From Rhodococcus maanshanensis NBRC 100610 (lineage in GTDB: Bacteria > Actinomycetota > Actinomycetes > Mycobacteriales > Mycobacteriaceae), in contig NZ_BCXA01000054.1 in NCBI RefSeq assembly GCF_001894865.1, positions 1 through 45,268 of the forward strand: a stretch of DNA of 45,268 bases, written 5' to 3'. The number at the start of each line of letters is the position of its first letter. Positions within the stretch are counted from its first letter, which is position 1. Positions 1 through 9,495 of this stretch are shown one piece after another. The notes under the pieces were generated by a model, which had not been told where the DNA came from, did not search any database, and was given only the letters and a program-made list of their open reading frames with translations. The position numbers and the translations under genes were made by a program.

Positions 1-35
1 TGCTCCTTTGCGGTTGACGTGGACCTGATCCTGCA

Positions 36-55
36 ACCTCAACTGCACTGGAGGT
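36..55. promoter_or_regulatory. imperfect dyad upstream of the first gene
   Basis: ACCTCAACTG is followed by CACTGGAGGT, an imperfect 20-bp inverted repeat in which 8 of 10 positions match. The shape resembles MerR/SoxR-type operators. The right arm also contains the GGAGG ribosome binding site of the gene starting at 63, so the symmetry may be chance. Confidence 0.2.
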
Positions 56-62
56 CCAGGGG

Positions 63-584
63 TTGTGCGACAGGTCACGCGCGCGCACCGGTGGCGGCGT
101 CGCCTACTCTCGACCGGTGTCCGGAACCGCCAGCGCCCCCGAGCCGCACCTGCCGCTTCCCGTCGAGCTGCCACTCGTCGACGAGCCGGGTGGCACCGAT
201 GTGGACCTCAAGACGCAGATGGTGCGCTTCATCGCGACCGGTGGGCTGTCCGCGATCGTGGACTTCGGGCTCTATGTCCTCGGCTTGGCGCTCGGTATGC
301 CGTACGCGTTGGCCAAGTCGATCGGCTTCGTCGCAGGAACCACCACCGCCTACCTGATCAACAGGCGCTGGACCTTCAAGGCCGAGCCGAGCCGCGCCCG
401 CTTCATCGCGGTCGTCGCGCTCTACGCGGTGACCTTCGCCGTGCAGGTCGGCCTCAACCAGGTGATGGTCCACGCGTTCCCAGACGAGTGGTGGAAGGTC
501 CCGCTGGCCTTCGTCATCGCGCAGGGCACCGCGACGGTGATCAATTTCGTCGTCCAGCGCGCGGTCATCTTCAAGATCCACTAG
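63..584 (+). CDS. GtrA family membrane protein
   Basis: A 173-residue small polytopic protein. A polar N-terminal tail of about 50 residues precedes four hydrophobic segments (about 52-77, 81-99, 112-135 and 145-165). The segment YLINRRWTF (97-105) is a GtrA-family hallmark. GtrA proteins are thought to help flip or present polyprenyl-phosphate-linked sugars; the mycobacterial relative Rv3789 belongs to the arabinogalactan region. The GTG at 63 is chosen because GGAGG lies 8 bases upstream; GTG 117 is an alternative. It stands alone on this strand, so its glycosyltransferase partner is not evident. Confidence 0.8.
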   Translation: MCDRSRARTGGGVAYSRPVSGTASAPEPHLPLPVELPLVDEPGGTDVDLKTQMVRFIATGGLSAIVDFGLYVLGLALGMPYALAKSIGFVAGTTTAYLINRRWTFKAEPSRARFIAVVALYAVTFAVQVGLNQVMVHAFPDEWWKVPLAFVIAQGTATVINFVVQRAVIFKIH

Positions 585-639
585 CGACCCGGTAGCGCGG
601 TCGCGCTGTGACACGCTGTCCGCGTGGAACACAAATCGG

Positions 640-1515
640 TTGTGGCCGATCGCGGACAGGGCGTCTCGGTTGTGGTGGCGCACGGTGGGGCGGCCCGTCG
701 ATCTGGCTGGTGACCATTCCTGGCTGACGGCACCCACCTCGGCGGCGGGAGTCGTCCGGGACCACTGGCTTCTGGGTGAGGCCGAGCGACTCGGTGGAGC
801 GCTGATCGCCGCGGATGCCGACGCCGGACTGCTGCCGGATATGGGATGCCTCGCCGGACCCGGGTTCGACCCAGGCCGCCTCAACCCGGCGATCCGGGAC
901 TTCTACGAGCACACCAGCCAATGGCGTATGGAGATCTGGACCCAGTGGTCGCCGCTGTTCGCGCCAGGTGGATCGATGATCGGCCGGCTGTACGGCAAGC
1001 GGGTTCAGCAACTCGCCTTGCCGGTGGATCCGCTCGCTGTAGCGCACGGCGTGGACAGTGCGATCACGAAAGTGGTTGATCGCGACGGTAACCACGCCGG
1101 CTCGGCCTGGTTGCGGACGCTGCGCGGTACGGGCGACTTCATGTACAGCGGTTACTACCGCAGCGCCGTCCTGCCCGGACATGACCGACCCAGCATCCAC
1201 GTGAGTTTCCCGCTCGAGCAGGGCAACGTCCAGGTCTTCCTGCGCCCACAGAACGGCCAGGACGGGTCATTGCTCCTGGAGTCCCCAGCCGGCGAGTTCG
1301 GTGCGGACGGTGCGTACGTCACCGTCCTCGAGCGGGGGCGCCACTACGCGGCGCGGGTCCCGATCCGCGAGGAGTTCCGCATCTACGTCGACGGTGAAGG
1401 CGTCCTGCGCACCGACCACGTGCTACGGATGTGGCGAATGGCGGCGATGCGGCTGCACTATCGGCTCGATCGGGTGTCCGCGCAATCTCGAGCGACCTCG
1501 GAAGCCGCCGACTGA
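640..1515 (+). CDS. conserved hypothetical protein
   Basis: About 291 residues, family not recognised. There is no signal peptide or membrane segment. The composition is that of a soluble globular protein with many aromatic residues (FYEHTSQWRMEIWTQW near residues 88-103) and a mixed alpha/beta C-terminal half. The start is uncertain: TTG 640 gives the longest form, and GTG 685 or ATG 841 are possible. Coding is supported by the absence of stops over 870 bases together with strong third-position GC. It is transcribed toward, and ends just before, the protease gene on the other strand. Confidence 0.6.
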   Translation: MWPIADRASRLWWRTVGRPVDLAGDHSWLTAPTSAAGVVRDHWLLGEAERLGGALIAADADAGLLPDMGCLAGPGFDPGRLNPAIRDFYEHTSQWRMEIWTQWSPLFAPGGSMIGRLYGKRVQQLALPVDPLAVAHGVDSAITKVVDRDGNHAGSAWLRTLRGTGDFMYSGYYRSAVLPGHDRPSIHVSFPLEQGNVQVFLRPQNGQDGSLLLESPAGEFGADGAYVTVLERGRHYAARVPIREEFRIYVDGEGVLRTDHVLRMWRMAAMRLHYRLDRVSAQSRATSEAAD

Positions 1516-1530
1516 ACCGTCGGAGGCAGA

Positions 1531-2700
1531 TCACCGCGGCGGACCGGTCGTCAGCACGATCGTCGCGGACCGCGACCCGCCGCTCGCGTCGGTCCATCCC
1601 AGTTCGATGCGATCGCCTGGATGCCGGGCGACCATCGTCGCGGTGAGCTCGGCGGCGGTCCGGATCGGCTTGCCGTCGACGGTCGTGATGATGTCGCCGC
1701 GCACCAGCCCGGCCCCCTCGGCGGGGGTGTCGTAACTGACCGCGACGACCCGGGCGCCGGGAATCGTGACGGAGTCGCTGACGCTGATGCCGAGCAGGGC
1801 CGTCGGCCCGATGTGCACGGTCTCCGAGCCGCGGCCCTCGCGGATCTGGTCCACCACCGCGATCGCCTCGTCGATCGGGACCGCGTACGACTTGATCTCC
1901 CGCGGCGGTGCCGGCGTCGGCCCGGCGTCGTGCGCGACGGCGGTGCCCGCGGTGCTGACCCCGATGACGGCCCCGGTGCCGTCGACCAGCGGCCCGCCCG
2001 AGTCGCCAGGCCGGATGTCGGCGTTCACCTCGATCAGGCCCGACAGCTTGTTGGTCGAGCCGTCGGCGGAGTCGCGCGCGGTGACGGAGCGGTTCAGGGC
2101 GGTGACGATGCCGCCTGCGGCCAGGGGGACACCCGCACCCTCGGCGTTGCCGATGGCGGTCACCGGATCGCCGGTCCGCACCGCGGCGGAGTGGCCGAGC
2201 GCGGGCGTCGGCAGCCCGGTCGCGCCCGCGAGCCGCAGCACCGCGAGGTCGCGGGTCCGGTCGTACCCGGCCACCTCGACGTCGTAGTTCGCGCCGTTGC
2301 CCTGGTTCACCGCCAGGATGTCGGTGGCGCCGTCGATGACGTGGTGGTTGGTCAGGACGAGGCCGTCAGGGGTGAGCACGATGCCGGTCCCCGCGGTCTC
2401 GCGCCAGCCAACGCGCGAGATCAGGTGCACGGTCGTCGGCGCCACCCGCTGGTGGATCTGTTCGGGGGTGAGCAGGATCGGCGGCGGCGGTGCCGGTGGG
2501 GTGATCGACTGCGGGGTGGCGACTTCCGGGGCGACGACCCCGGAGGGCGCCGGGGCCGGCACCAGGGTCGGCGGCTCCGACGTCAGCCGCTGGCCGGCGA
2601 GCAGGCCCGCGGTGACGGCCGCCGCGACCGCCAGGATCGCGAGTGCCCGGCGGGCACGGCGACGCTGCGGGGTGGTCCGGTCTTGCTCGGTCCTGGTCAT
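1531..2700 (-). CDS. HtrA-type membrane-anchored serine protease (S1C) with PDZ domain
   Basis: A 389-residue trypsin-like protease of the HtrA/DegP/PepD group, which degrades or remodels misfolded envelope proteins. A basic N-terminus leads into one membrane anchor (about 19-36), then a Pro/Ala/Val-rich linker. The catalytic triad is visible: His in TNHHVIDG (about 120), Asp in RTRDLAVLRL (about 151), and Ser in RPGDSGGP (about 234). One PDZ domain fills roughly the last 90 residues, so the protease domain is expected outside the membrane. ATG 2700 is preferred because the anchor then follows directly; an in-frame TTG at 2751 would add 17 residues but has no ribosome binding site. Confidence 0.88.
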   Translation of the reverse strand: MTRTEQDRTTPQRRRARRALAILAVAAAVTAGLLAGQRLTSEPPTLVPAPAPSGVVAPEVATPQSITPPAPPPPILLTPEQIHQRVAPTTVHLISRVGWRETAGTGIVLTPDGLVLTNHHVIDGATDILAVNQGNGANYDVEVAGYDRTRDLAVLRLAGATGLPTPALGHSAAVRTGDPVTAIGNAEGAGVPLAAGGIVTALNRSVTARDSADGSTNKLSGLIEVNADIRPGDSGGPLVDGTGAVIGVSTAGTAVAHDAGPTPAPPREIKSYAVPIDEAIAVVDQIREGRGSETVHIGPTALLGISVSDSVTIPGARVVAVSYDTPAEGAGLVRGDIITTVDGKPIRTAAELTATMVARHPGDRIELGWTDASGGSRSATIVLTTGPPR

Positions 2701-2909
2701 GTAAACCCGGCATCCGGAGGGGACTCTGGTCGGCGTGGTGCGGTCGTTCAAGATTACGCGGGCGGAGCAGGCGCTGCCGGGCGTTTGGCGTCCCGCCTCA
2801 CTGCAGGACGCGCCGAAAAGTGCCGATTCCGGCAGTTCGGTGCCGTTGCGGCGGTAGCGTCCCTGGCGCGTGCACGATCACTCGTTGCGAACCGGGGAGG
2901 GGCACTTCC

Positions 2910-3446
2910 ATGGAGGTCACATCGAAGGGGAGGTCGCGCCGGTTCGCGCGGGCGACGACCATCGCCCTCGCCTCGACGCTCATGACGGCCGGCTCGGCCG
3001 GCATCGCCTTCGCGTCCACCGGCCCGAGTGCGCCCGGCGCCGCGCCGCCGGGCCTGGCCGAGTTCGCGGACTCGCTGACCCGCCCCGCCATCGGCAGCCT
3101 GAACACCGGCTTCGCCGGGCTCGGCAGCGTCGGGCTCACCTTCGACTCCGGCAGCGCGGGTTCGTCCAACAACGGCCCCGACAACACCGGCTCGCACAAC
3201 ACCGGTTCCGGCAACACCGGCTCCGACAACGTGGGGTCCGCGAACACCGGCTCGGGCAATGTCGGGTTCGCGAACACCGGCTCGGGCAATGTCGGGATCG
3301 GGAACACCGGTTCCGGCAACGTGGGGTCCCTGAACACCGGCTCGCTCAACACCGGCTCGGGGAACACCGGCATCCTCACCGAGGGCATCCTCGTCACCGG
3401 GCTGGGATCGGTCGGTTTCGGATCGCTCGGCATCAACTGGAACTGA
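2910..3446 (+). CDS. exported Asn/Gly-rich pentapeptide-repeat protein (MPTR-like)
   Basis: 178 residues. ATG 2910 is preceded by a strong GGGGAGGGG site. Residues 1-35 form a signal peptide (basic RSRRFAR, hydrophobic core, AFA cleavage site). A Pro/Ala/Gly segment follows. Residues about 86-154 are tandem pentads of the form N-T/V-G-S-x (NTGSG, NVGSA and similar). The C-terminus is Gly-rich and ends GINWN. The repeats resemble the major polymorphic tandem repeats (NxGxGNxG) of mycobacterial PPE proteins, but no PE or PPE domain is present. Function is unknown; an extracellular or surface location is inferred from the signal peptide. Confidence 0.8.
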   Translation: MEVTSKGRSRRFARATTIALASTLMTAGSAGIAFASTGPSAPGAAPPGLAEFADSLTRPAIGSLNTGFAGLGSVGLTFDSGSAGSSNNGPDNTGSHNTGSGNTGSDNVGSANTGSGNVGFANTGSGNVGIGNTGSGNVGSLNTGSLNTGSGNTGILTEGILVTGLGSVGFGSLGINWN

Positions 3447-3463
3447 GCATCAACTGGAACTGA
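3430..3463 (+). repeat. 17-bp tandem duplication across the stop codon
   Basis: The unit GCATCAACTGGAACTGA occurs twice back to back (3430-3446 and 3447-3463). The first copy encodes the last residues and stop of the repeat protein. The second repeats the same codons and stop in another frame, downstream of the gene. Confidence 0.9.
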
Positions 3464-3475
3464 GCGCCGGCTGGG

Positions 3476-4306
3476 TCAGCCCATTCGCCGCTTGAGCACC
3501 ATGTACACGGCGCGGCGCATGAACGAGGTGCCCAGCGCCTTGGCGTTGCCGATCCGCACGTCCATCGCGGACAGCAGTCCCGGCTCGGCCGCCCGCAGCG
3601 CCTCGTGGAACGCCGCCGCCTGGGAGGCCTGCTGGCGCGCCAGTCGCACGCTCCACTGGCCGGCGTTGATGCGGAACGACGCCAGCGGACGGGGGATCGC
3701 CACGACGTCGCCGTGCAGGGCGACCCCGACGTAGGTGGCCTCGTCGATCAGGTACGGGTTCGCGTCGTCCCACCAGCCGATCTTCTCGAGTACGGCCCGC
3801 CGCATCAGCACGCAGCCCGGCTCTCCGAAGATGTTCGCGCCCGCGGTCACCGCCCGTCGTGCGGCGACCCGGCCGCTGACCGGACCGGACAGGCCAGCCA
3901 GTCCGCGGGCCGCGAGCACGGTCTTGCCCGCCGCGTCGACCAGGGTGCGCTGCGAGGCGACCAGCACCGTCTCCGGATGCTCGTCGAACGCGGCCACCTG
4001 CTCGGCGAGGCAGGTCGGGAAGATCGTGTCGTCGCCGCACACCAGCTTGAGCAGGTCGCCGCTCGCGGCCTGGCTGACGCGGTCCCAGTTGGCCTTGGCG
4101 CCGCCACCCGCAGGGGTGTCCAGGATCGTGACGCGGGGATCGTCGGCGTAGGGGGCGATGGCGGCGAGCGTGCCGTCGCTCGAGGCGTGATCGGCGATGA
4201 TCAGCTCGAAGTCCTCGAAGGTCTGCCCGAGGATCGAGTCGATGGTTTCGGCGATGTAGTCGGCGTTGTTGTACGCCGGAACGACGACGGAGACCCGAGG
4301 CGTCAT
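3476..4306 (-). CDS. family 2 glycosyltransferase
   Basis: 276 residues with a GT-A fold of the GT2 family. The N-terminus reads VSVVVPAYNNADYI (5-18), the nucleotide-binding strand carries DHASSDGT (39-46), and the DxD-like metal site is GDD (91-93). There are no membrane segments, so it should act on the cytoplasmic face with a nucleotide sugar. Its ATG overlaps the stop of the upstream gtrA gene by ATGA (4303-4306), so the two are translationally coupled and probably cooperate. The sugar and acceptor cannot be read from sequence. It is the last gene of an rmlA-rmlC-gtrA-GT2 run. Confidence 0.85.
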   Translation of the reverse strand: MTPRVSVVVPAYNNADYIAETIDSILGQTFEDFELIIADHASSDGTLAAIAPYADDPRVTILDTPAGGGAKANWDRVSQAASGDLLKLVCGDDTIFPTCLAEQVAAFDEHPETVLVASQRTLVDAAGKTVLAARGLAGLSGPVSGRVAARRAVTAGANIFGEPGCVLMRRAVLEKIGWWDDANPYLIDEATYVGVALHGDVVAIPRPLASFRINAGQWSVRLARQQASQAAAFHEALRAAEPGLLSAMDVRIGNAKALGTSFMRRAVYMVLKRRMG

Positions 4307-4812
4307 GCGGAACCAGACCTTTTCTTTCTACTGAACGAGAAATCTCGATATCCGAAGAAGCTGGCGGTCGCGGTCACCGCGGTGATCACGATCTGCGCCG
4401 GGATCGGCGGGAATCCGAACACCGACACCGCCAGCGTCATCAGGGCCATGTTGATCGCGAAGGCGCCGAAGTTGACGACGACGAACCGCCACAGGTCCCG
4501 CAGCAGGTGCCCGCGGACGCGGAACACCAGGTAGCGGTACATCGCGAACGCGCACAGCACGTTGCACAGGTAGCCGGCGACGATCGCGAAGTGGTAGCCG
4601 AGCTGGTCACCGACGGCGAGCTGCCAGACGATGAACCAGGCCGTACCCAGCGCCGTGTTGAACCCGCCGACCAGCAGGAAGGCCAGTCCCTGGTTCTTCA
4701 CCAGCCGCATCAGCGGTCCGGCGCCGCCCGACATCCCCGCAGGCGGGGTCGCCTCGGAGGTGCCCGAACTCGGGTCGTGGGGACCTCGGTCGGTCAACTG
4801 GTGGTCCTTCAT
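4303..4812 (-). CDS. GtrA family membrane protein
   Basis: 169 residues. A polar 35-residue tail is followed by four predicted membrane helices, with YRYLVFRVRG in the central loop and FFGYRDFSF near the C-terminus, as in GtrA/DPMS-associated proteins. Coupled by ATGA overlap to the downstream GT2 gene and only 33 bp after rmlC, it is probably the membrane partner for transfer or flipping of a lipid-linked sugar in the same pathway. This is the second GtrA protein in the window; the other lies at 63-584. Confidence 0.85.
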   Translation of the reverse strand: MKDHQLTDRGPHDPSSGTSEATPPAGMSGGAGPLMRLVKNQGLAFLLVGGFNTALGTAWFIVWQLAVGDQLGYHFAIVAGYLCNVLCAFAMYRYLVFRVRGHLLRDLWRFVVVNFGAFAINMALMTLAVSVFGFPPIPAQIVITAVTATASFFGYRDFSFSRKKRSGSA

Positions 4813-4845
4813 CGCTGGTGGTGCTGCCCGCTTGCCCGGTGCACC

Positions 4846-5451
4846 CTACCCGAGGGGTGGTGCACCGGCCCCGAACCGCGGCAGCAGCCCGGACTCGAGC
4901 GCTGCGGCGAGCGACGGCGCGGCCGCGTCCTTGTCGGAGAGCCGGAACTCGAACTCGGTCCCGTCCCGGCCCGTGGTGGGCCAGTCGATGCCGACCTCGG
5001 GATCGAGCGGATCGATGCCGTGCTCGCGGCCCGGCGCGTACCCGGTCGAGCACAGGTAGACGACGGTGGAGTCGTCCTCGAGCGAGAGGAACGCGTGACC
5101 GAGACCCTCGCTCAGGAACACCGCGCGGCGGTCGACATCGTCGAGCAGGACCGCGTCCCACACCCCGAACGTCGGCGACCCGACCCGCAGGTCCACCGCG
5201 ACGTCGAGGACCGCGCCCCGGACGCAGGTCACGTACTTGGCCTGACCGGGCGGCACGTCCGCGAAGTGGACGCCCCGCAGCACGCCTGCCTCGGACACCG
5301 AGCAGTTGGCCTGCTGCAGGTCTAGGGTGCGGCCGGTGGCCTCGGTGAACGTCGGGTCCCGGAACCACTCCAGGAACACGCCGCGGTCGTCACCGAACTG
5401 CTGCGGGGTGAACTCCCAGGCGCCGGGCACTTTCAGTTCGCGAAACTGCAT
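4846..5451 (-). CDS. rmlC: dTDP-4-dehydrorhamnose 3,5-epimerase
   Basis: 201 residues, the usual RmlC length. It epimerises dTDP-4-keto-6-deoxyglucose at C3 and C5 in dTDP-L-rhamnose synthesis, which supplies the rhamnose linker of arabinogalactan. The cupin contains the catalytic His in GVLRGVHF (His62), the tyrosine in STVVYLCSTGYAPGREHG (Tyr132), and the family sequence HGIDPLDPEVGIDWP. Its start lies 3 bp beyond the stop of rmlA, so the two form an operon. The C-terminal tail (after about residue 175) is Ala-rich and variable. Confidence 0.95.
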   Translation of the reverse strand: MQFRELKVPGAWEFTPQQFGDDRGVFLEWFRDPTFTEATGRTLDLQQANCSVSEAGVLRGVHFADVPPGQAKYVTCVRGAVLDVAVDLRVGSPTFGVWDAVLLDDVDRRAVFLSEGLGHAFLSLEDDSTVVYLCSTGYAPGREHGIDPLDPEVGIDWPTTGRDGTEFEFRLSDKDAAAPSLAAALESGLLPRFGAGAPPLG

Positions 5452-5454
5452 TCC

Positions 5455-6330
5455 TCACCATTCCTTGCCGCGGTCGAGCAGACCGAGCAGATAGTTGCCG
5501 TAACCGGATTTGACGAGTGACTCGGCCCGCACCCGGAGCTCGTCGTCGGTGATGAAGCCCCGCCGCCAGGCCACCTCCTCCGGCGCGCCGATCTTCAGTC
5601 CCTGCCGCTCCTCGATGGTGCGTACGTAGTTCGAGGCGTCGAGCAGCGAGTCGAAGGTGCCGGTGTCCAGCCAGGCGGTGCCGCGCGGCAAGACCTCGAC
5701 CTGCAGCCGACCCGCCTCGAGATAGGCGCGGTTGACGTCGGTGATCTCGTACTCGCCGCGTGCCGACGGCGACAGGTCGCGAGCGATCGACACCACGTCG
5801 TTGTCGTAGAAGTAGAGACCGGGCACCGCGTAGTTGGAGCGTGGCTGCTGGGGCTTCTCCTCCAGCGAGATCGCGCGGCCGTCGCCGTCGAACTCGATCA
5901 CGCCGTATGCGGTCGGGTCGGCCACCCAGTACGCGAACACCGCGCCGCCCTCGATCTGCTCGAAGCGCGTCAGCCGGGTGCCGAGACCGGGTCCGTAGAA
6001 GATGTTGTCGCCGAGCACAAGCGCGGCGGAGTCCGAACCGATGTGCTCGGCGCCGAGCACGAAGGCCTGTGCGAGTCCGTTGGGCTCGGCCTGCACCTGG
6101 TAGGTCAGGGAGACGCCGAAGCGGGATCCGTCCCCGAGGAGTCGCTGGAACTGTTCGGCGTCCTCGGGGGTGGTGATCACCAGGATGTCGCGGATGCCTG
6201 CCAGCATCAGCGTCGACAGCGGGTAATAGATCATCGGCTTGTCGAACACGGGCACCAGCTGCTTGCTGACCCCGAGCGTGATCGGATGCAGCCGAGACCC
6301 TGTTCCACCCGCCAGAATGATTCCGCGCAT
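5455..6330 (-). CDS. rmlA: glucose-1-phosphate thymidylyltransferase
   Basis: 291 residues. It makes dTDP-glucose from dTTP and glucose-1-phosphate, the first step of the rhamnose pathway. The N-terminus [16 protein letters not shown] (3-18) is the nucleotidyltransferase loop. [38 protein letters not shown] and [10 protein letters not shown] are all RmlA signatures. It is the first gene of the leftward rmlA-rmlC-gtrA-GT2 run and is divergent from rmlB, with about 60 bp between the starts serving as the shared promoter region. Confidence 0.96.
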   Translation of the reverse strand: MRGIILAGGTGSRLHPITLGVSKQLVPVFDKPMIYYPLSTLMLAGIRDILVITTPEDAEQFQRLLGDGSRFGVSLTYQVQAEPNGLAQAFVLGAEHIGSDSAALVLGDNIFYGPGLGTRLTRFEQIEGGAVFAYWVADPTAYGVIEFDGDGRAISLEEKPQQPRSNYAVPGLYFYDNDVVSIARDLSPSARGEYEITDVNRAYLEAGRLQVEVLPRGTAWLDTGTFDSLLDASNYVRTIEERQGLKIGAPEEVAWRRGFITDDELRVRAESLVKSGYGNYLLGLLDRGKEW

Positions 6331-6332
6331 AG

Positions 6333-7418
<1,086 letters not shown>

Positions 7419-7423
7419 CCGGA

Positions 7424-8356
7424 CTACCGGCCCAGTGAGCGCCGGGTCGCCTCCAGGGTGGCGGCGATCCCCGCGGGCAGGGTCCGGTACGGCCGTCGAT
7501 CCAGTTCCGTCCAGACGGTCGAGCGCAACCGCAGGTCGCCGGCCTGGACGTTCGCGAGCGGCGACGACGCGAGCACGACGGTCGGCTTGCGGCGGAACAC
7601 GGTCCGGCAGGCGCCGAGCAGGGCGCCGATGGTGGTGCTCTGGCCCGAGGCGAAGATCTTGGTGACCTGCTCGCCGGGTCTGGACTGCGCGAGGTCGAGG
7701 GCGTCGGCGACCATCGCGGCCGCGTCGGTCACGAACAGGTAGTCGCGCATCGTGTCCATCGGCACGTAGATCGAGATCGGTGCCGACATCAGGTAGCCAC
7801 GGCACAGGTGCGAGATCAGTCCCTGCGGCTTGGTCAGGTTCTGGCCGGGGCCGTACAGGTTGGCGAACCGCCCCACGACGACGGACGACCCCGTGTCGGC
7901 GCCGAAGCGGTGCATCAGCTGTTCCGCCGCCAGCTTCGCGCGGCCGTAGTCGCCGAGCGGTACCGGGTCGGTGTCCTCCGTGAACGGCGCCCCGGACGAG
8001 CCCGCATACACCCCGCCGGCCGAGGAGGCGTGCAGGACCACGCCCGGTCCCGAGGAGCCTCGGGTGATCCTGGCGATCTCGTCCAGCACGTCGGACAGGA
8101 CGGCGTTCTCCGCGGCGAACTCCTCGGACGTGGTGCCGTTCACGCCGATCCCGGCGCACCAGACGAGCCGCCACGGTCCACCCTCGGCCGTGTCGATCAC
8201 CCGGCGTGCCTCCGCGAAGAGCACCCTCCTGGCGAGGTCGCCGTCGTGCCACGGGATCTGGCTGGTCTCGACCCGAAGGCCCCGCCGCCCGAGCTCGCCG
8301 GTGACGGCACTGCCGAGCAGCCCGCCGCCGCCTACGACCCAGGTCGGGGTGTCCAA
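7424..8356 (-). CDS. NAD-dependent epimerase/dehydratase family protein
   Basis: 310 residues from TTG 8356. Rossmann motif VVGGGGLLGS lies close to the N-terminus, and the catalytic pair is in YGRAKLAAE. A nucleotide-sugar epimerase, dehydratase or reductase role is likely; the substrate cannot be assigned. The TTG sits 1 bp past the stop of the upstream GT2 gene, so coupled translation is probable. A longer form from GTG 8434 would overlap that gene by 77 bp. It is the last gene of a leftward run that includes two large membrane proteins and a GT2 enzyme, so it may prepare or modify the sugar they use. Confidence 0.8.
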   Translation of the reverse strand: MDTPTWVVGGGGLLGSAVTGELGRRGLRVETSQIPWHDGDLARRVLFAEARRVIDTAEGGPWRLVWCAGIGVNGTTSEEFAAENAVLSDVLDEIARITRGSSGPGVVLHASSAGGVYAGSSGAPFTEDTDPVPLGDYGRAKLAAEQLMHRFGADTGSSVVVGRFANLYGPGQNLTKPQGLISHLCRGYLMSAPISIYVPMDTMRDYLFVTDAAAMVADALDLAQSRPGEQVTKIFASGQSTTIGALLGACRTVFRRKPTVVLASSPLANVQAGDLRLRSTVWTELDRRPYRTLPAGIAATLEATRRSLGR

Positions 8357-8357
8357 G

Positions 8358-9407
8358 TCAGGCGCCCGCTGGGTCGGTTCGATGTTCGTGCGGTACCGGC
8401 TCGACGCGTCCGAGCGGGCCCGCCGCCGGATCACCGACGATCAGGTAGGGCGGCTTGCCCATCGCGGTCTTCACGTTGACCCCGATGTACTCGGCGATCA
8501 CCCCGAGGGAGAACAGGATCGCACCCATGCCGAACAGCAGGATCACCATCGTCGAGGCCCAGCCCCGAACCTCGCTGTGGACATCGAAGAACAGGTAGGA
8601 CACCAGCACGTACAGCACCAGGGCAAGGCCGAGCACGGCGAACAGCACCCCGATGAAGCTGACCATGCGCAGGCCCTTGGTCCCGCTGGAGAGGACCATG
8701 CGCCAGAAGTGGGAGAGCAGGCTGCGCAGGTGGTAGCCGGAGCGGCGGCCGTGCTCGGCGCGCAGCTCCACCGGGCTGGTGGTCACGCCGCCCGCGATCC
8801 AGCCGAGCGCGACGTCGAGGTAGGCCTCGGAGCCCGCATACGCGGCCACCGAGCGGCCGACCTCGCCGAGGACGAGCCGGAAGCTCTGGAAGCTGCGGGT
8901 GTTGTCGCCGGAGAGAGCGCGCGCGATGAGCCACTTCGAGCCGCGGGAGGCGGCGTTGCGCAGCATCCCGTGCGGTGCGGCGTTCGTCGGTCTCGCGTAG
9001 ACGACGGTGGCCTGCTCGTCGAGTGCGGTGTCGAGCAGCCCACCGACCGCGGCGGGGTCGTGCTGACCGTCCTCGTCCATGGTGACGATCCACTCGCCCC
9101 CGCTCGAGGCCATGCCCGCCAGGGTCGCAGGATGCTGTCCGAAGTTCCGGCTCAGCCAGATCGGCCTGACGAAGTCGTGTTCGGCCGCCAGCTGCCGGAT
9201 GACCTCGGCCGAGTCGTCGGGGCCGTGGTCGAAGACGAGCAGGACCTCCTCGACCAGCATCGGCCGGCCCGCAGGGGTGAGGCGGGTCGTCGTCCACGGC
9301 AGGATCTCGTCGATCAGCGCGCGGAGCGTCTGGGCGCCCTGGTACACCGGCACCACGACCGAGATCCGGTGCGGAGCAGCCGAGGGTCGGGCGTCATCGG
9401 AGGTCAC
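8358..9407 (-). CDS. membrane-anchored GT2 glycosyltransferase (GtrB/ArnC/DPM-like)
   Basis: 349 residues. The N-terminal GT2 domain has RISVVVPVYQG (14-24), RNFGQHPA (87-94) and the metal site MDEDGQHD (110-117). It is followed by two membrane helices (about 250-275 and 287-310) and a sequence AEYIGVNVKTAMGKPPYLI typical of polyprenyl-phosphate glycosyltransferases. Such enzymes move a sugar from a nucleotide donor to polyprenyl phosphate for later use outside the cell. The two polytopic membrane proteins just upstream are candidate users of that lipid-linked sugar. Confidence 0.88.
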   Translation of the reverse strand: MTSDDARPSAAPHRISVVVPVYQGAQTLRALIDEILPWTTTRLTPAGRPMLVEEVLLVFDHGPDDSAEVIRQLAAEHDFVRPIWLSRNFGQHPATLAGMASSGGEWIVTMDEDGQHDPAAVGGLLDTALDEQATVVYARPTNAAPHGMLRNAASRGSKWLIARALSGDNTRSFQSFRLVLGEVGRSVAAYAGSEAYLDVALGWIAGGVTTSPVELRAEHGRRSGYHLRSLLSHFWRMVLSSGTKGLRMVSFIGVLFAVLGLALVLYVLVSYLFFDVHSEVRGWASTMVILLFGMGAILFSLGVIAEYIGVNVKTAMGKPPYLIVGDPAAGPLGRVEPVPHEHRTDPAGA

Positions 9408-9495
9408 GGGCTGGGAGTTTACTCGGGACGACCACGGCCTCCGCCCACGCCGTGAGTTCGCCGCCCCCGTGTGACGGCTCCTGCCGTCGTCCGGC

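Noticed and set aside
36-55. MerR/SoxR-type operator at the left edge
   Set aside because: Only 8 of 10 positions match, it overlaps a ribosome binding site, and no MerR gene is seen; listed only as a low-confidence site.
2910-3446. CRISPR-like array from the short repeats
   Set aside because: The repeats are 15-bp coding units in one frame with a signal peptide, not direct repeats with spacers. No CRISPR array or cas gene was seen in the window.
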